Part shown: piece by piece, positions 7,340 through 15,287 of the stretch
Position numbering within the stretch: position 1 is the first letter of the stretch
How the letters are laid out: the number at the start of each line of letters is the position of its first letter
Source of the DNA: CAZQEZ01 sp964592475
Lineage (GTDB): Bacteria > Bacteroidota > Bacteroidia > Cytophagales > Cyclobacteriaceae
Length of the DNA stretch: 18,299 nt
Direction: 5' to 3'
NCBI GenBank assembly: GCA_964592475.1
Contig: CAZQEZ010000088.1
Span: 1-18,299, forward strand
Position numbers and translations under genes: made by a program
Notes under the pieces: generated by a model
The model's database searches: none
What the model saw: only the letters and a program-made list of their open reading frames with translations
What the model was told of the DNA's origin: nothing

Positions 7340-8710
7340 TTATTCGTTACTATACTTTTCAATTTTTGATTTGAAAGTAGTTCTAAGTTGATGCAAAATA
7401 CGATAATAATCGGGGTTGTTAGCTAAATTAGTAATTTCAAGTGGATCACTATTTAAATCATAAAGTTCCTCGGAGGCATCTATAAAACGATACCTGAAAT
7501 ACTTCCATTTTTCAGTTCTAAGGCCTTCACTTGAAGGAATTTTTTCAAAATCCCAAAGGTGTTCGATTATAGTGTTATTTCTTTTTTGTAAATGTTTTCC
7601 TTTGATTAAATAGGGTTGCAAATCAATACCCTGATAAGTATCCGGATTCTTAATGCCAGCCAAGGATAAAATTGTATAAGGCACGTCTATATTTAATACT
7701 AAATCATCTACCTGAAAATTTTTATTTTGACGAGCATCGTATATAATGAGCGGAACCCTGATACTATTATCATGCATAAGCCATTTACCAGCAATTTGAC
7801 GCTCCCCTAGATAATATCCATTATCACCCATCAATATTATTACCGTATTATCAGCTATATTTTTATTTTTTAACAAAGTTCGAATCTTACCAATTTCCCT
7901 GTCAATTCCACTGATCATTCTGTAATAGCCTTTTACGCTATTTTGGTACTTTTCAGGGGTATCGAATCTCCAGTACCATCGTTTACGGTTTAGGCCTGCT
8001 TTTACTGCAGCAGGCAATGATTTAAAATAACGGTCTTCTGCAAGTTGAGGTTTTGGGATTTCTTGTTGGTATAGCGTATCAGAGCTTTTTTGCCAGAAAT
8101 ACTGATCCTCGGCGGGGTCGTGCGCATGTGGAGCACTAAAACTCAACGATAAACAAAAAGGCTGGTCTTTTGGTGCCTCAGCTATAAAATTCAAGGCTTG
8201 CTGACCGGTATATCGGGTTAGGTGTACCGTATCGTTGTTAATAGTTTTATAAAAGTATCCTCTTCTATCATCAAATTTATTATTGCGATCGTAAAAATCA
8301 GCACGATCAAAAACATCTTCTGCTCCAGGATACGTTACACCAAACTTACCAAAAAACCCGGTGTAGTAGCCATTTTGCTGTAAAATTACCGGATAACTAT
8401 TTTGCCAAAATTGTTCTTGCAGAGGCCCCTGATTAAAGGTGTATCCATGCGTTCTTTCGTATAAACCGGTAAAAACTGAGGCACGGCTGGCAGCACAAAT
8501 AGGTGTGCTAGCGATAGCATGACTAAAATAAACACCTTGCGCTGCCAGCCGGTCCATTTCAGGAGTTTGAATAATTTCATTTCCGGCAAAACCCAATGCA
8601 TCCCACCGTTGATCATCAGTAAGAATGAAAATTATGTTAGGCTTTTGCACATTTTGGCAATGGGCTGCATTTACTAAAAAAATAAGGCCAACAAATATTG
8701 ATTTAATCAT
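7340..8710 (-). CDS. Secreted type I (S1) sulfatase
   Basis: This 456-residue protein starts with a signal peptide (about 1-18). The lipobox is poor because His precedes Cys18, so it is probably soluble in the periplasm or exported. Motifs of formylglycine sulfatases are present: the metal-binding Asp32/Asp33 in ILTDDQRWDALG, the nucleophile motif PICAASRASVFTG (Cys72, to be converted to formylglycine), GKFG around Lys122, PHAHDP (195-200) and GDNGYYLGE with Lys309. The length is normal for the family. It would remove sulfate esters from a polysaccharide or oligosaccharide, but the substrate cannot be read from the sequence. It is the second gene of an operon, 11 nt behind the other sulfatase, and its 3' end abuts the GH43 remnant. 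A formylglycine-generating enzyme or anSME must be encoded elsewhere. Confidence 0.93.
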   Translation of the reverse strand: MIKSIFVGLIFLVNAAHCQNVQKPNIIFILTDDQRWDALGFAGNEIIQTPEMDRLAAQGVYFSHAIASTPICAASRASVFTGLYERTHGYTFNQGPLQEQFWQNSYPVILQQNGYYTGFFGKFGVTYPGAEDVFDRADFYDRNNKFDDRRGYFYKTINNDTVHLTRYTGQQALNFIAEAPKDQPFCLSLSFSAPHAHDPAEDQYFWQKSSDTLYQQEIPKPQLAEDRYFKSLPAAVKAGLNRKRWYWRFDTPEKYQNSVKGYYRMISGIDREIGKIRTLLKNKNIADNTVIILMGDNGYYLGERQIAGKWLMHDNSIRVPLIIYDARQNKNFQVDDLVLNIDVPYTILSLAGIKNPDTYQGIDLQPYLIKGKHLQKRNNTIIEHLWDFEKIPSSEGLRTEKWKYFRYRFIDASEELYDLNSDPLEITNLANNPDYYRILHQLRTTFKSKIEKYSNE

Positions 8711-8721
8711 TTGAATTAATT

Positions 8722-10242
8722 CTACTTAAATGACATAGGTACCTTGGCGTCTGTAGGAATTTTTTTATTTTGCCAATACACATCTCCATTTTTTATTTCA
8801 ATTAAACGTGTTTTACTGCCGGGTACTGGTTCGGCTACATTTTTAGGAAGGTATTGAGATAAATGATTAATTATTGGCTTATAACCATTTACCATGGCCA
8901 AATTATACCATTCATTGGGATCAATTTTTCTATCATAAAGTTCCTGCGAACCGTCTGCATATTGAATTAACCGCCACCGTTCTGTAATTATTACATGATT
9001 GCCTGGGCCATGGCTACAAATAGCTGGTTGAGTTCTTGTATTAAAAGCATTTTGCAAAATAGGCATTAGCGACTGACCATCCAGACCTTTTTTTGCAGGG
9101 AGACCCGCCATATCTATAAGCGTGGGATACAAGTCAAGTAATTCAACTGCTTCATCACTTTTTTGTCCGGGTTGTGAAATGCCTGGTCCGGCAAATATGA
9201 ATGGAACTCTGGTAGATTCATGCCACAAGGTATTTTTGCCACTAATATCTTTACTTCCCAAATGGTAACCATGATCAGATAAAAGTACTACTATAGTATT
9301 TTCAGCCAGCCCTTCTTCTTCTAGTGTCGATAGCACTCTACCAACTAGCATGTCTACAAAACTGACACTGGCTAAGTAAGCACGTACTTTGGGTTTCCAT
9401 TCGTGATGCATTTTCAGCCATGCCAATCTTGGCTCGGGCAATTGCCAATGCAGTTTCCATGCAAATGCGGGTATATCGTCTCTATCGTCACCGCGAACCA
9501 CCGGCAGCAAAAGCTCTTCTTCCGGATATAAATCAAACCACTGCTGAGTAGCATAAAGAGGCACATGCGGATGGCGAAAACCCACAGATAAGAAAAAAGG
9601 TTTATCCTTTGGCGGATTCTTTAATTGTTCGATGGCCCAATCTGCAATTTTCCAATCATCCTGCTGCGAGTCTTGTTCAGGATAAACCCCCCAATCGACT
9701 AAAGGATGGCCAGTGGTTTTTACGATTGGCTCATCAGGTCGTGGGTAAAAACCACCTTTAAAACCCCATGTTGTAAATTCAGGACCATCTTTTCTATCCT
9801 CTTCAGGAGGGTAAGCATCGTGATATACTTTTCCCGTAGTAAGTGTGTGATACCCGTGTAGCTCAAAAAACTGTGGCAGAGTAGTCCAATCTTTATATTT
9901 ATCAATACTACGAAACCAGGGTTGCAAAGCATAAATACCAGTATTGGTAGGTCTCAAGCCCATCATGAAACTCGTGCGAGCAGGATTGCAAAGAGGAGCC
10001 TGCGTATGTGCATTGGTAAAAGCCCTGCCAGTGGCAGCCAAGCGATCCATATTGGGAGTTTGTACTTTGGGGTGCCCTTCCAGGTGGTTTACCCAATCAT
10101 TTAAGTCATCAATAGCAATTAACAAAACATTGGGTTTGGATTCTTGAGACAGTACAACCAATGGTGCAAAAAATGAAAGCACAAGCACCAAAGCTAGTTT
10201 ACTCCCTGCTTTTTGGGCAAAGTTATATTTCTTCCTACTCAT
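8722..10242 (-). CDS. Secreted S1 sulfatase, iduronate-2-sulfatase-like (S1_7-type)
   Basis: This 506-residue protein has a signal peptide (about 12-32) preceded by a basic N terminus. Key motifs are LIAIDDLNDW (metal ligands Asp45/Asp46), PLCNPARTSFMMGLRPTNTG (formylglycine Cys85, CxPAR form), GFRHPHVP (His224/His226) and SDHGYHLGSKDISGKNTLW (Asp323, His324, Lys336), followed by HESTRVPFIFAGPG. The sequence after the nucleophile (RPTNTGIY...WFR) matches the iduronate-2-sulfatase-like subfamily, abundant in marine polysaccharide-degrading Bacteroidetes. It is the first gene of the sulfatase operon, with a consensus promoter just upstream. Its true substrate is unknown. The two neighbouring sulfatases belong to clearly different subfamilies, so they probably cut different sulfate positions. 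Confidence 0.95.
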   Translation of the reverse strand: MSRKKYNFAQKAGSKLALVLVLSFFAPLVVLSQESKPNVLLIAIDDLNDWVNHLEGHPKVQTPNMDRLAATGRAFTNAHTQAPLCNPARTSFMMGLRPTNTGIYALQPWFRSIDKYKDWTTLPQFFELHGYHTLTTGKVYHDAYPPEEDRKDGPEFTTWGFKGGFYPRPDEPIVKTTGHPLVDWGVYPEQDSQQDDWKIADWAIEQLKNPPKDKPFFLSVGFRHPHVPLYATQQWFDLYPEEELLLPVVRGDDRDDIPAFAWKLHWQLPEPRLAWLKMHHEWKPKVRAYLASVSFVDMLVGRVLSTLEEEGLAENTIVVLLSDHGYHLGSKDISGKNTLWHESTRVPFIFAGPGISQPGQKSDEAVELLDLYPTLIDMAGLPAKKGLDGQSLMPILQNAFNTRTQPAICSHGPGNHVIITERWRLIQYADGSQELYDRKIDPNEWYNLAMVNGYKPIINHLSQYLPKNVAEPVPGSKTRLIEIKNGDVYWQNKKIPTDAKVPMSFK

Positions 10243-10266
10243 AAATTTTTTGGTTTATGTTCTTTT

Positions 10267-10296
10267 CAAAATTAATGATTTTTAAAGCAAAATCAA
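10267..10296 (-). promoter_or_regulatory. Promoter of the sulfatase operon
   Basis: On the minus strand TTG (10294-10296) is followed after 19 nt by TAATTTTG (10267-10274). This fits the Bacteroidetes primary sigma consensus of TTG, 19-21 nt, TAnnTTTG. It predicts a start of transcription near 10260, giving a leader of about 17-20 nt before the ATG at 10242. Confidence 0.7.
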
Positions 10297-10444
10297 CTTA
10301 ATTATCTATCAACTTAGGTGATTATTCACCCTTTTTGAAAAAAAATGGATATGATAAATACAATTGGACTATAAATTTGGAAATGCTTTATTGCCAATCA
10401 TTCATAAAGGAGTGGTTTATGAATACTCTTTTTCTATACTCAAC

Positions 10445-10478
10445 AAAAAAGTCCTCATCTTTTAGACAAGGACTTTTT
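10445..10478 (-). terminator. Terminator of the short leader-like unit, bidirectional in form
   Basis: On the minus strand AAAAAGTCCT (10478-10469) pairs with AGGACTTTTT (10455-10446) over 10 bp around a 13-nt loop, and T residues run on past the stem. It stands two nt-scale steps after the stop codon of the 12-codon ORF and about 180 nt after the end of the EF-G-like gene, so it may end both transcripts. Loop plus 3' arm (minus GATGAGG, plus-strand coordinates 10453-10459) is exactly complementary to CCTCATC at minus 10496-10490, giving a competing hairpin. Confidence 0.8.
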
Positions 10479-10484
10479 GCTGGT

Positions 10485-10523
10485 TTAATGATGAGGGCTC
10501 GGGTTAATATTGAATATCCTCAT
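10485..10523 (-). CDS. Possible 12-residue leader peptide
   Basis: ATG at 10521-10523 (minus strand) opens a frame encoding MRIFNINPSPHH, ending at TAA 10485-10487. A consensus promoter lies just upstream, so translation would begin within about 10 nt of the 5' end. The Pro-His codons and part of the next His codon (CCTCATC, 10490-10496) are the segment that can pair with the terminator's loop and 3' arm. This arrangement matches leader peptides of transcription attenuators. The peptide lacks a long run of one amino acid, so the sensed signal is unclear. Translation is not proven. Confidence 0.4.
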   Translation of the reverse strand: MRIFNINPSPHH

Positions 10524-10536
10524 TAGGTTGAATTTT

Positions 10537-10568
10537 CAAATATAAAAAAATATAATCATTTATGCAAA
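10537..10568 (-). promoter_or_regulatory. Consensus Bacteroidetes promoter of the leader-like unit
   Basis: On the minus strand TTTG (10565-10568), a 20-nt spacer and TATATTTG (10537-10544) match the TTTG / TAnnTTTG consensus in every fixed position. Predicted transcription starts near 10531, about 8 nt before the ATG of the small ORF. A transcript ending at the downstream hairpin would be about 90 nt. Confidence 0.7.
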
Positions 10569-10658
10569 AAAAACTATAACGCATGTTGCATAATCGATTT
10601 TAATAAAATAAAAACATAAAGCAGAAACCAAGGGCAAAAATGATTAAAATTTTATTGG

Positions 10659-12797
10659 CTATGCTTCTACTTCGGTTCTATGCTCTTTGGCTAATTGAGC
10701 TTGAATATCAGCCGGAACCGGCGCATACTCATTAAATTCACTGGTAAAGCTCGCTTTACCCTGCGTAAGAGATTTAAGAGTAGTAGAATACTTATACATT
10801 TCGGCTAAAGGAATTCTTGCTTTAATCACCTGATAGCCTCCCGAAGTATCCATTCCCAAAATAATTGCTCTTCTGCTTTGCAGGTCAGTCATTACATCTC
10901 CCATCAATTCTTCCGGAACCAATACCTCGAGATTATAAATAGGTTCTAGTATTTTAGGGCTGGCTTGCTCAAAGGCTTGCTTAAAAGCATGTGACCCGGC
11001 AATCTTAAATGAAATATCATTAGAGTCGACAGGGTGCATTTTTCCGTCGTGCACCATTACCCTTACATCCCTTACATAAGAACCTGTAATAGGACCAATT
11101 TCCATTTTTTCCATAACACCTTTCAAAATAGATGGAATAAAACGAATATCGATAACTCCGCCTACAATACAATTATAGAAAACTAATTTACCCCCCCAAT
11201 CTAACTCAACTTCCTGTTTATCTCGTATATTAAATCCCGTGGGTTCCGGTATTCCTTCATAGTAAGGTTCAATTTTCAAGTATACTTCGCCGAATTGTCC
11301 TGAACCCCCCGATTGTTTTTTATGTCTGTAAGATGCGGATGCGGGTTTTTGAATGGTTTCCCGATACGGAATGCGTGGTTCGATAAATTCAATTTTCACT
11401 CCAAACAAATGCTCAAGTTTCCATTGGGTAATAGCGAGGTGAAGCTCGCCCTGTCCTTCCAAAATCATTTGACGAAGCTCTTTTGAATAATGTACTTTAA
11501 TGGTTGGGTCTTCCATTTGTATATCTTTAAGTGCTTCAGCCATTTTTTCTTCATCGCTCTTTTCTTTTGCTGTAATAGCAGTACGCATCCTATGCGATGG
11601 AAATTCTATAGGTTTAATTGCTACATCAAGTTCTTTGGCATGCAAAGTTTGATTTGTGTTTGTATCTTTTAATTTTAAAGTAGCGCCAATATCACCAGCT
11701 CTTAATTTATCTACATTATTCCTGTTTTTCCCATCCATGGAAAAAATTTGATTCAATCGTTCTGTGTTGCCAGTTTGTTGATTTACCAGGTCCATACCTG
11801 CACTTATTTCTCCCGAACAAACCTTGAAAAAGTTTATTTTCCCCAAATAAGGTTCAACCAATGTGCGGAAGATAAAAAGAACCGGTGGCTTGCTGGCATC
11901 ACAAGCAATTTCTTTACCATCTTCGGTTACTTCCGCTGTCATTTCGTTAGCAGAAGGGGCAACATTGTCAATGAAACTCATCATCCTCCCACTTCCCATA
12001 TTATTCTTAGCAGACATACAAAAAACAGGAAATAAATCCTGGTTCATCATACCTATTTTAATTCCCTGGCGCATTTCGTCTTCATCTAAAGTACCTTTTT
12101 CAAAATACAGTTCCATTAATGATTCATCGTTTTCAGCTGCTTTTTCCACCAATTCATTATGTAGTTGATTGGCCTTATCCATTTCCGACTCCGGTATAGG
12201 TTTCTTTTCCGGTTTGCCACCTCCGGCAGGAAATTTATACATGGTCATTTTGAGTAAATCCACGATGGAATTGAAGCCATCGCCAGTTTTTACCGGATAC
12301 TGCATCAAAGTAGCAGCAACACCAAACCTACCTTTTACCGATTCTACGGCAATATCGAAATCAGCTTTCGGATGATCCATTTGATTTATAGCAAATATAA
12401 AGGGCTTCTTAAAACTTTCTACTGATTTCCAAATCAACTCTGTACCTACTTCCACACCATTTTGCGCATTTATCAACATTACACAAGTGTCTGCTACTCT
12501 TGTGGAAGACGTTACCTCACCAAGAAAATCGTCAAAGCCCGGCGTATCAATAATATTTATTTTATAATCACGCCACTCTGTGTGTAGCAAGGTTGCATAA
12601 ATACTGTTACCTCTTTCCTGCTCAATTTCGTGAAAATCTGATATAGTATTTTTATCCTCTACAGTACCTCTCCGATTGATCAATCCTGCTTTAAAAAGCA
12701 TAGTTTCGGCTAGGGTTGTCTTACCTGATTTTGCACTTCCTAGCAAGACTATATTTTTGACATGTTTTTCATCAAATACCTTCATAGATTTTGTCAT
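10659..12797 (-). CDS. fusA2: Elongation factor G paralogue (EF-G2 type)
   Basis: This 712-residue translational GTPase has the five-domain EF-G layout. The GTP-binding domain shows GSAKSGKTT (20-28), the switch I stretch QERGNSI (60-66), DTPGFDDF (84-91), NQMD (138-141) and MSAKN (261-265). Domain II follows (about 310-400), then GQGELHLAI of domain III, SGGSGQFGEVYLKIEP of domain IV and a C-terminal domain V with PEELMGDVMTDLQSRRA. It is a paralogue, not the housekeeping factor: the usual AHIDAGKTT is GSAKSGKTT, the ERGITI switch is ERGNSI, and the catalytic His of DTPGH is Phe88. Members of this group are known beside normal EF-G in many Bacteroidetes. One from Bacteroides thetaiotaomicron was reported to work without detectable GTPase activity. 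It stands alone as a single gene; a second Met at residue 5 is possible as the start. Confidence 0.9.
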   Translation of the reverse strand: MTKSMKVFDEKHVKNIVLLGSAKSGKTTLAETMLFKAGLINRRGTVEDKNTISDFHEIEQERGNSIYATLLHTEWRDYKINIIDTPGFDDFLGEVTSSTRVADTCVMLINAQNGVEVGTELIWKSVESFKKPFIFAINQMDHPKADFDIAVESVKGRFGVAATLMQYPVKTGDGFNSIVDLLKMTMYKFPAGGGKPEKKPIPESEMDKANQLHNELVEKAAENDESLMELYFEKGTLDEDEMRQGIKIGMMNQDLFPVFCMSAKNNMGSGRMMSFIDNVAPSANEMTAEVTEDGKEIACDASKPPVLFIFRTLVEPYLGKINFFKVCSGEISAGMDLVNQQTGNTERLNQIFSMDGKNRNNVDKLRAGDIGATLKLKDTNTNQTLHAKELDVAIKPIEFPSHRMRTAITAKEKSDEEKMAEALKDIQMEDPTIKVHYSKELRQMILEGQGELHLAITQWKLEHLFGVKIEFIEPRIPYRETIQKPASASYRHKKQSGGSGQFGEVYLKIEPYYEGIPEPTGFNIRDKQEVELDWGGKLVFYNCIVGGVIDIRFIPSILKGVMEKMEIGPITGSYVRDVRVMVHDGKMHPVDSNDISFKIAGSHAFKQAFEQASPKILEPIYNLEVLVPEELMGDVMTDLQSRRAIILGMDTSGGYQVIKARIPLAEMYKYSTTLKSLTQGKASFTSEFNEYAPVPADIQAQLAKEHRTEVEA

Positions 12798-12948
12798 TTA
12801 GTTAACCAAAAATTCATCGCTCTTGGTAGAGCTATTTTCTTTGTCGAAATTTTTCTTAATTCTACAAAAATCTAGACAAAAAGAAAATGATATTTGGCAA
12901 TATTTTAATGTGTTATTAAAATAATGCTAATTTCATGATTAATGTCAT

Positions 12949-12976
12949 AAAACGGTCGAGTTTTTATTACCGTTTA
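12949..12976 (-). terminator. Weak hairpin after the ABC permease gene
   Basis: AAACGG (12950-12955) pairs with CCGTTT (12970-12975) over a 14-nt loop, about 20 nt beyond the stop codon of the permease gene on the minus strand. The following T run is only four bases, so it is a weak candidate. Confidence 0.3.
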
Positions 12977-12996
12977 TTACTACAATAAATTAGAAG

Positions 12997-14079
12997 CTAA
13001 AGAAAACGATACCATCTATAATTGATCAAAAGACCATAGGCAAGAAACACAGCCACAAAAAAATAAACAGGCACTGAGAATAAAAGCAGTACAATGACTG
13101 TAACAAAGAGCAAAAAATCATGAGCGGATAGTTTTTGTAAGTTAAAATTCATGTGCCACATGAACTGATGCAGCATCCATAAAATACTTAATCCGAAAAA
13201 TAAAAGTTGTAACAGCAACAAGTAATTTCCTTCGAGAGGCCAATAGCGAATTATGATCAGATATTCCGGTAAAGATATTAAAAACAAGTTGAGCAAATGC
13301 TGCAAACTCCTTTGCAGGAAGCTTGTAGGCAGATTTAATAGCTTACTCAATTGTATGGTTTCAAATTGCAAATGATTGTAAACCAAAATACTATTAAAAT
13401 AAAAGGCGATGAAAATTCCAATAGCTAAGAAGCGCCAGTCATAAGCATCAGTATAAAACAATTGAAATGTAGTAATGATAATAAAGCCAGAAAATAGTTT
13501 GCTCATCAGCAATGGCAGAGGCTTATAATGAATCATATACAACGGAAACCACCATTCTTTCGGTTTTGCCCATTTTAAAGCGAACCAATTACTTAACTTG
13601 CTAATTTTTTCTTCGGGAAGTACACCCATCACTACCCTACGGTAAAATATAACAGGAACAAAAATTACTATAACATTAAAAATAAAAATAAGAAACACAT
13701 TACCCCAAAACTGTAAAATAATGCCTTGAACTGCGATAAAAAGAGTGTAAATTGCTATTGGTAAGTTAATGATCAATTGAGTGAAGCTTAGCCATGTTAC
13801 CTGATTGAAGCTACTAAAAAGGACAAATTGTTGCAACCAATAGAAATTTTGTGATTGCGTTATTAAATGTTGAATGTAGAAGGCAGTTCGCAGATAATAG
13901 ACTAACCAAAGAAGCATAAGAAGTAGAAGCAAATAAGTATTGGCACTAAAATAGGAGGCAATGGCTAAATGCTCTACATTGCGAATAAATCCAAAACCTA
14001 TCAAGTATAACAATACAAAAAAGCCAGTATGAGACCTGTAGAAAGGCAACGCCAGCATTTTAACCATTAGCTGATGCAT
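12997..14079 (-). CDS. ABC transporter permease, ABC-2-like membrane protein
   Basis: This 360-residue integral membrane protein is strongly hydrophobic, with roughly eight to ten helices separated by short loops (clear ones at about 20-37, 47-65, 118-145, 190-210, 215-233, 260-280, 285-308 and 322-355). Its ATG follows the ATPase stop codon directly (TGAATG, reading the minus strand), so the two are translationally coupled and surely form one transporter. No family motif lets me name the substrate. The ABC-2-like label is from topology and the partner. Export of a lipid, peptide or antibiotic are the usual roles of such simple ATPase/permease pairs, but nothing here chooses among them. Confidence 0.8.
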   Translation of the reverse strand: MHQLMVKMLALPFYRSHTGFFVLLYLIGFGFIRNVEHLAIASYFSANTYLLLLLMLLWLVYYLRTAFYIQHLITQSQNFYWLQQFVLFSSFNQVTWLSFTQLIINLPIAIYTLFIAVQGIILQFWGNVFLIFIFNVIVIFVPVIFYRRVVMGVLPEEKISKLSNWFALKWAKPKEWWFPLYMIHYKPLPLLMSKLFSGFIIITTFQLFYTDAYDWRFLAIGIFIAFYFNSILVYNHLQFETIQLSKLLNLPTSFLQRSLQHLLNLFLISLPEYLIIIRYWPLEGNYLLLLQLLFFGLSILWMLHQFMWHMNFNLQKLSAHDFLLFVTVIVLLLFSVPVYFFVAVFLAYGLLINYRWYRFL

Positions 14080-14709
14080 TCAGTCCTCCTCCTGGATTTT
14101 TGTATTTTCAATTATAAATTTTTTAGTGAAAGGCAACTGCATTTCGTTGTTTTCTACATGCGAAGCCACTAAAAACTGACTGCCATTTTTGTGATAATCT
14201 AAAATAAGCCGGGTTAGATTTTCCATTGTATTTTGATCAATTGTAATAAAAGGCTCATCGAGTAAAATCAATTGAGCCGGCCCCAAAAACGACAATAATA
14301 ATCCCGATTTTTTCAGCATACCTGAAGAATAAGTTCGAAATGGCTGATGCATGTAATGCTGAACGGCGAATGTTTCAATCAACTCATCTTGTTGAACTTT
14401 GCTGGCCTTTTTGGCCCTAGCCACATACTGAATTAAATCTTTGAGCGAAAGGTGCAAGGGAAACTGAGGTTCTGCTTCGGTATAATTAACGAGTGCGCGA
14501 TAAGAAACTGGTTGCTTTTGCAGGTTGAAAGAGTCAAAACAAATGGCACCGGAAAAAGACAATATACCCGCTATTGATTTAAATAAGGTGGATTTACCGG
14601 AACCATTTTCTCCTTTTATCCAATATATTCCATGGTGCAATTGCAGGTTTTCGATGCTAAGCACCAAATGCTGGCCATACGATTTTTGATATGATTGAAT
14701 ACTCAACAT
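14080..14709 (-). CDS. ABC transporter ATP-binding protein
   Basis: This compact 209-residue ATPase has all catalytic motifs: Walker A GENGSGKST (33-41), Q-loop region YTEAEPQFP (76-84, Glu at the usual Gln place or Gln82 nearby), a signature YSSGMLKKSG (127-136; SSGM instead of the usual LSGGQ), Walker B LILLDEP (147-153) and the switch His184 in VASHVEN. Short single-domain ATPases with YSSGM-type signatures are common in ABC-2 and CcmA-like exporters. It lies between the lipoprotein gene (20 nt upstream) and the permease gene (immediately downstream). Confidence 0.93.
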   Translation of the reverse strand: MLSIQSYQKSYGQHLVLSIENLQLHHGIYWIKGENGSGKSTLFKSIAGILSFSGAICFDSFNLQKQPVSYRALVNYTEAEPQFPLHLSLKDLIQYVARAKKASKVQQDELIETFAVQHYMHQPFRTYSSGMLKKSGLLLSFLGPAQLILLDEPFITIDQNTMENLTRLILDYHKNGSQFLVASHVENNEMQLPFTKKFIIENTKIQEED

Positions 14710-14729
14710 TAATTTAAAAGTAATCTGAT

Positions 14730-15191
14730 TTACAATGAAATGAACCTTTCCGTAACGCGCGAATTATTTTCAAAATAGTAATATTCCAGGTTTCGAGAAG
14801 TAATATTGTTAATCATACGAGACACAGAAGTATCTGAGTTAAAAATGACCAAGGTATCTACCGGGCCAGCAGATATTTTCCATTGGCCACTTATCAGAGT
14901 TTCTGCCGGGCAGCCATTGAGAGGCGAAACACTATTGGTAAAGATCGAATCTCCTTCATCGGATATTTCAAATTTCAACTGCTGATACTGATCGCAACCT
15001 GTAAGCGGCTGATTTTGGCTATCAATAAACAATGTTTCCCTTTGCCAAATTTTGAAAGAGTCCGTACTTACTAACAACAAACTGGTCTGGTTGCTATCAA
15101 GACCTTCAAAATTAATAGTTGTTTCCTCACAAGATAGCACAGCGAGTAGTATTAGCAATGCAGAAACAACGGTAAAAATTCTCTTCTTCAT
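14730..15191 (-). CDS. Small lipoprotein of the ABC operon
   Basis: I chose the Met at 15189-15191 because it begins the signal sequence MKKRIFTVVSALLILLAVLSC. An in-frame ATG at 15218 would add nine residues before it. From the chosen start the product has 153 residues and a lipobox LAVLSC with the acylated Cys at 21. The mature part (about 130 residues) is rich in beta-forming and polar residues. It has GQWKISAGPVDTLVIFNS near the middle, faintly like lipocalin-type small Bacteroidetes lipoproteins. Two further Cys residues (in TGCDQ and NGCPAE) could form a disulfide. It is the first gene of an operon with the ATPase and permease, so it may be a periplasmic partner or substrate of the transporter. 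The family is not recognised. Confidence 0.8.
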   Translation of the reverse strand: MKKRIFTVVSALLILLAVLSCEETTINFEGLDSNQTSLLLVSTDSFKIWQRETLFIDSQNQPLTGCDQYQQLKFEISDEGDSIFTNSVSPLNGCPAETLISGQWKISAGPVDTLVIFNSDTSVSRMINNITSRNLEYYYFENNSRVTERFISL

Positions 15192-15287
15192 ATTTTTATT
15201 GATAATCTTATTGATCAAAACTTGCTTATTAGCAAATAAATAACTTTTTTCGAGGCAAAATTGAAACTACAAACTTAATAACGCTGC

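Noticed and set aside
10335..10526. A 63-codon plus-strand frame between the sulfatase and EF-G-like genes
   Set aside because: It runs through both arms of the terminator hairpin and antisense to the leader-like ORF, has no recognisable domain, and leads to no gene in its direction.
11490..12375. Plus-strand frames opposite the EF-G-like gene
   Set aside because: The minus-strand frame carries all GTPase motifs; the others are antisense shadows with biased Cys/Phe/Ser composition.
10659..12797. Housekeeping EF-G or a tetracycline-resistance ribosomal protection protein
   Set aside because: The P-loop, switch I and DTPGF sequences differ from both groups, and the gene stands apart from rpsL/rpsG/tuf.
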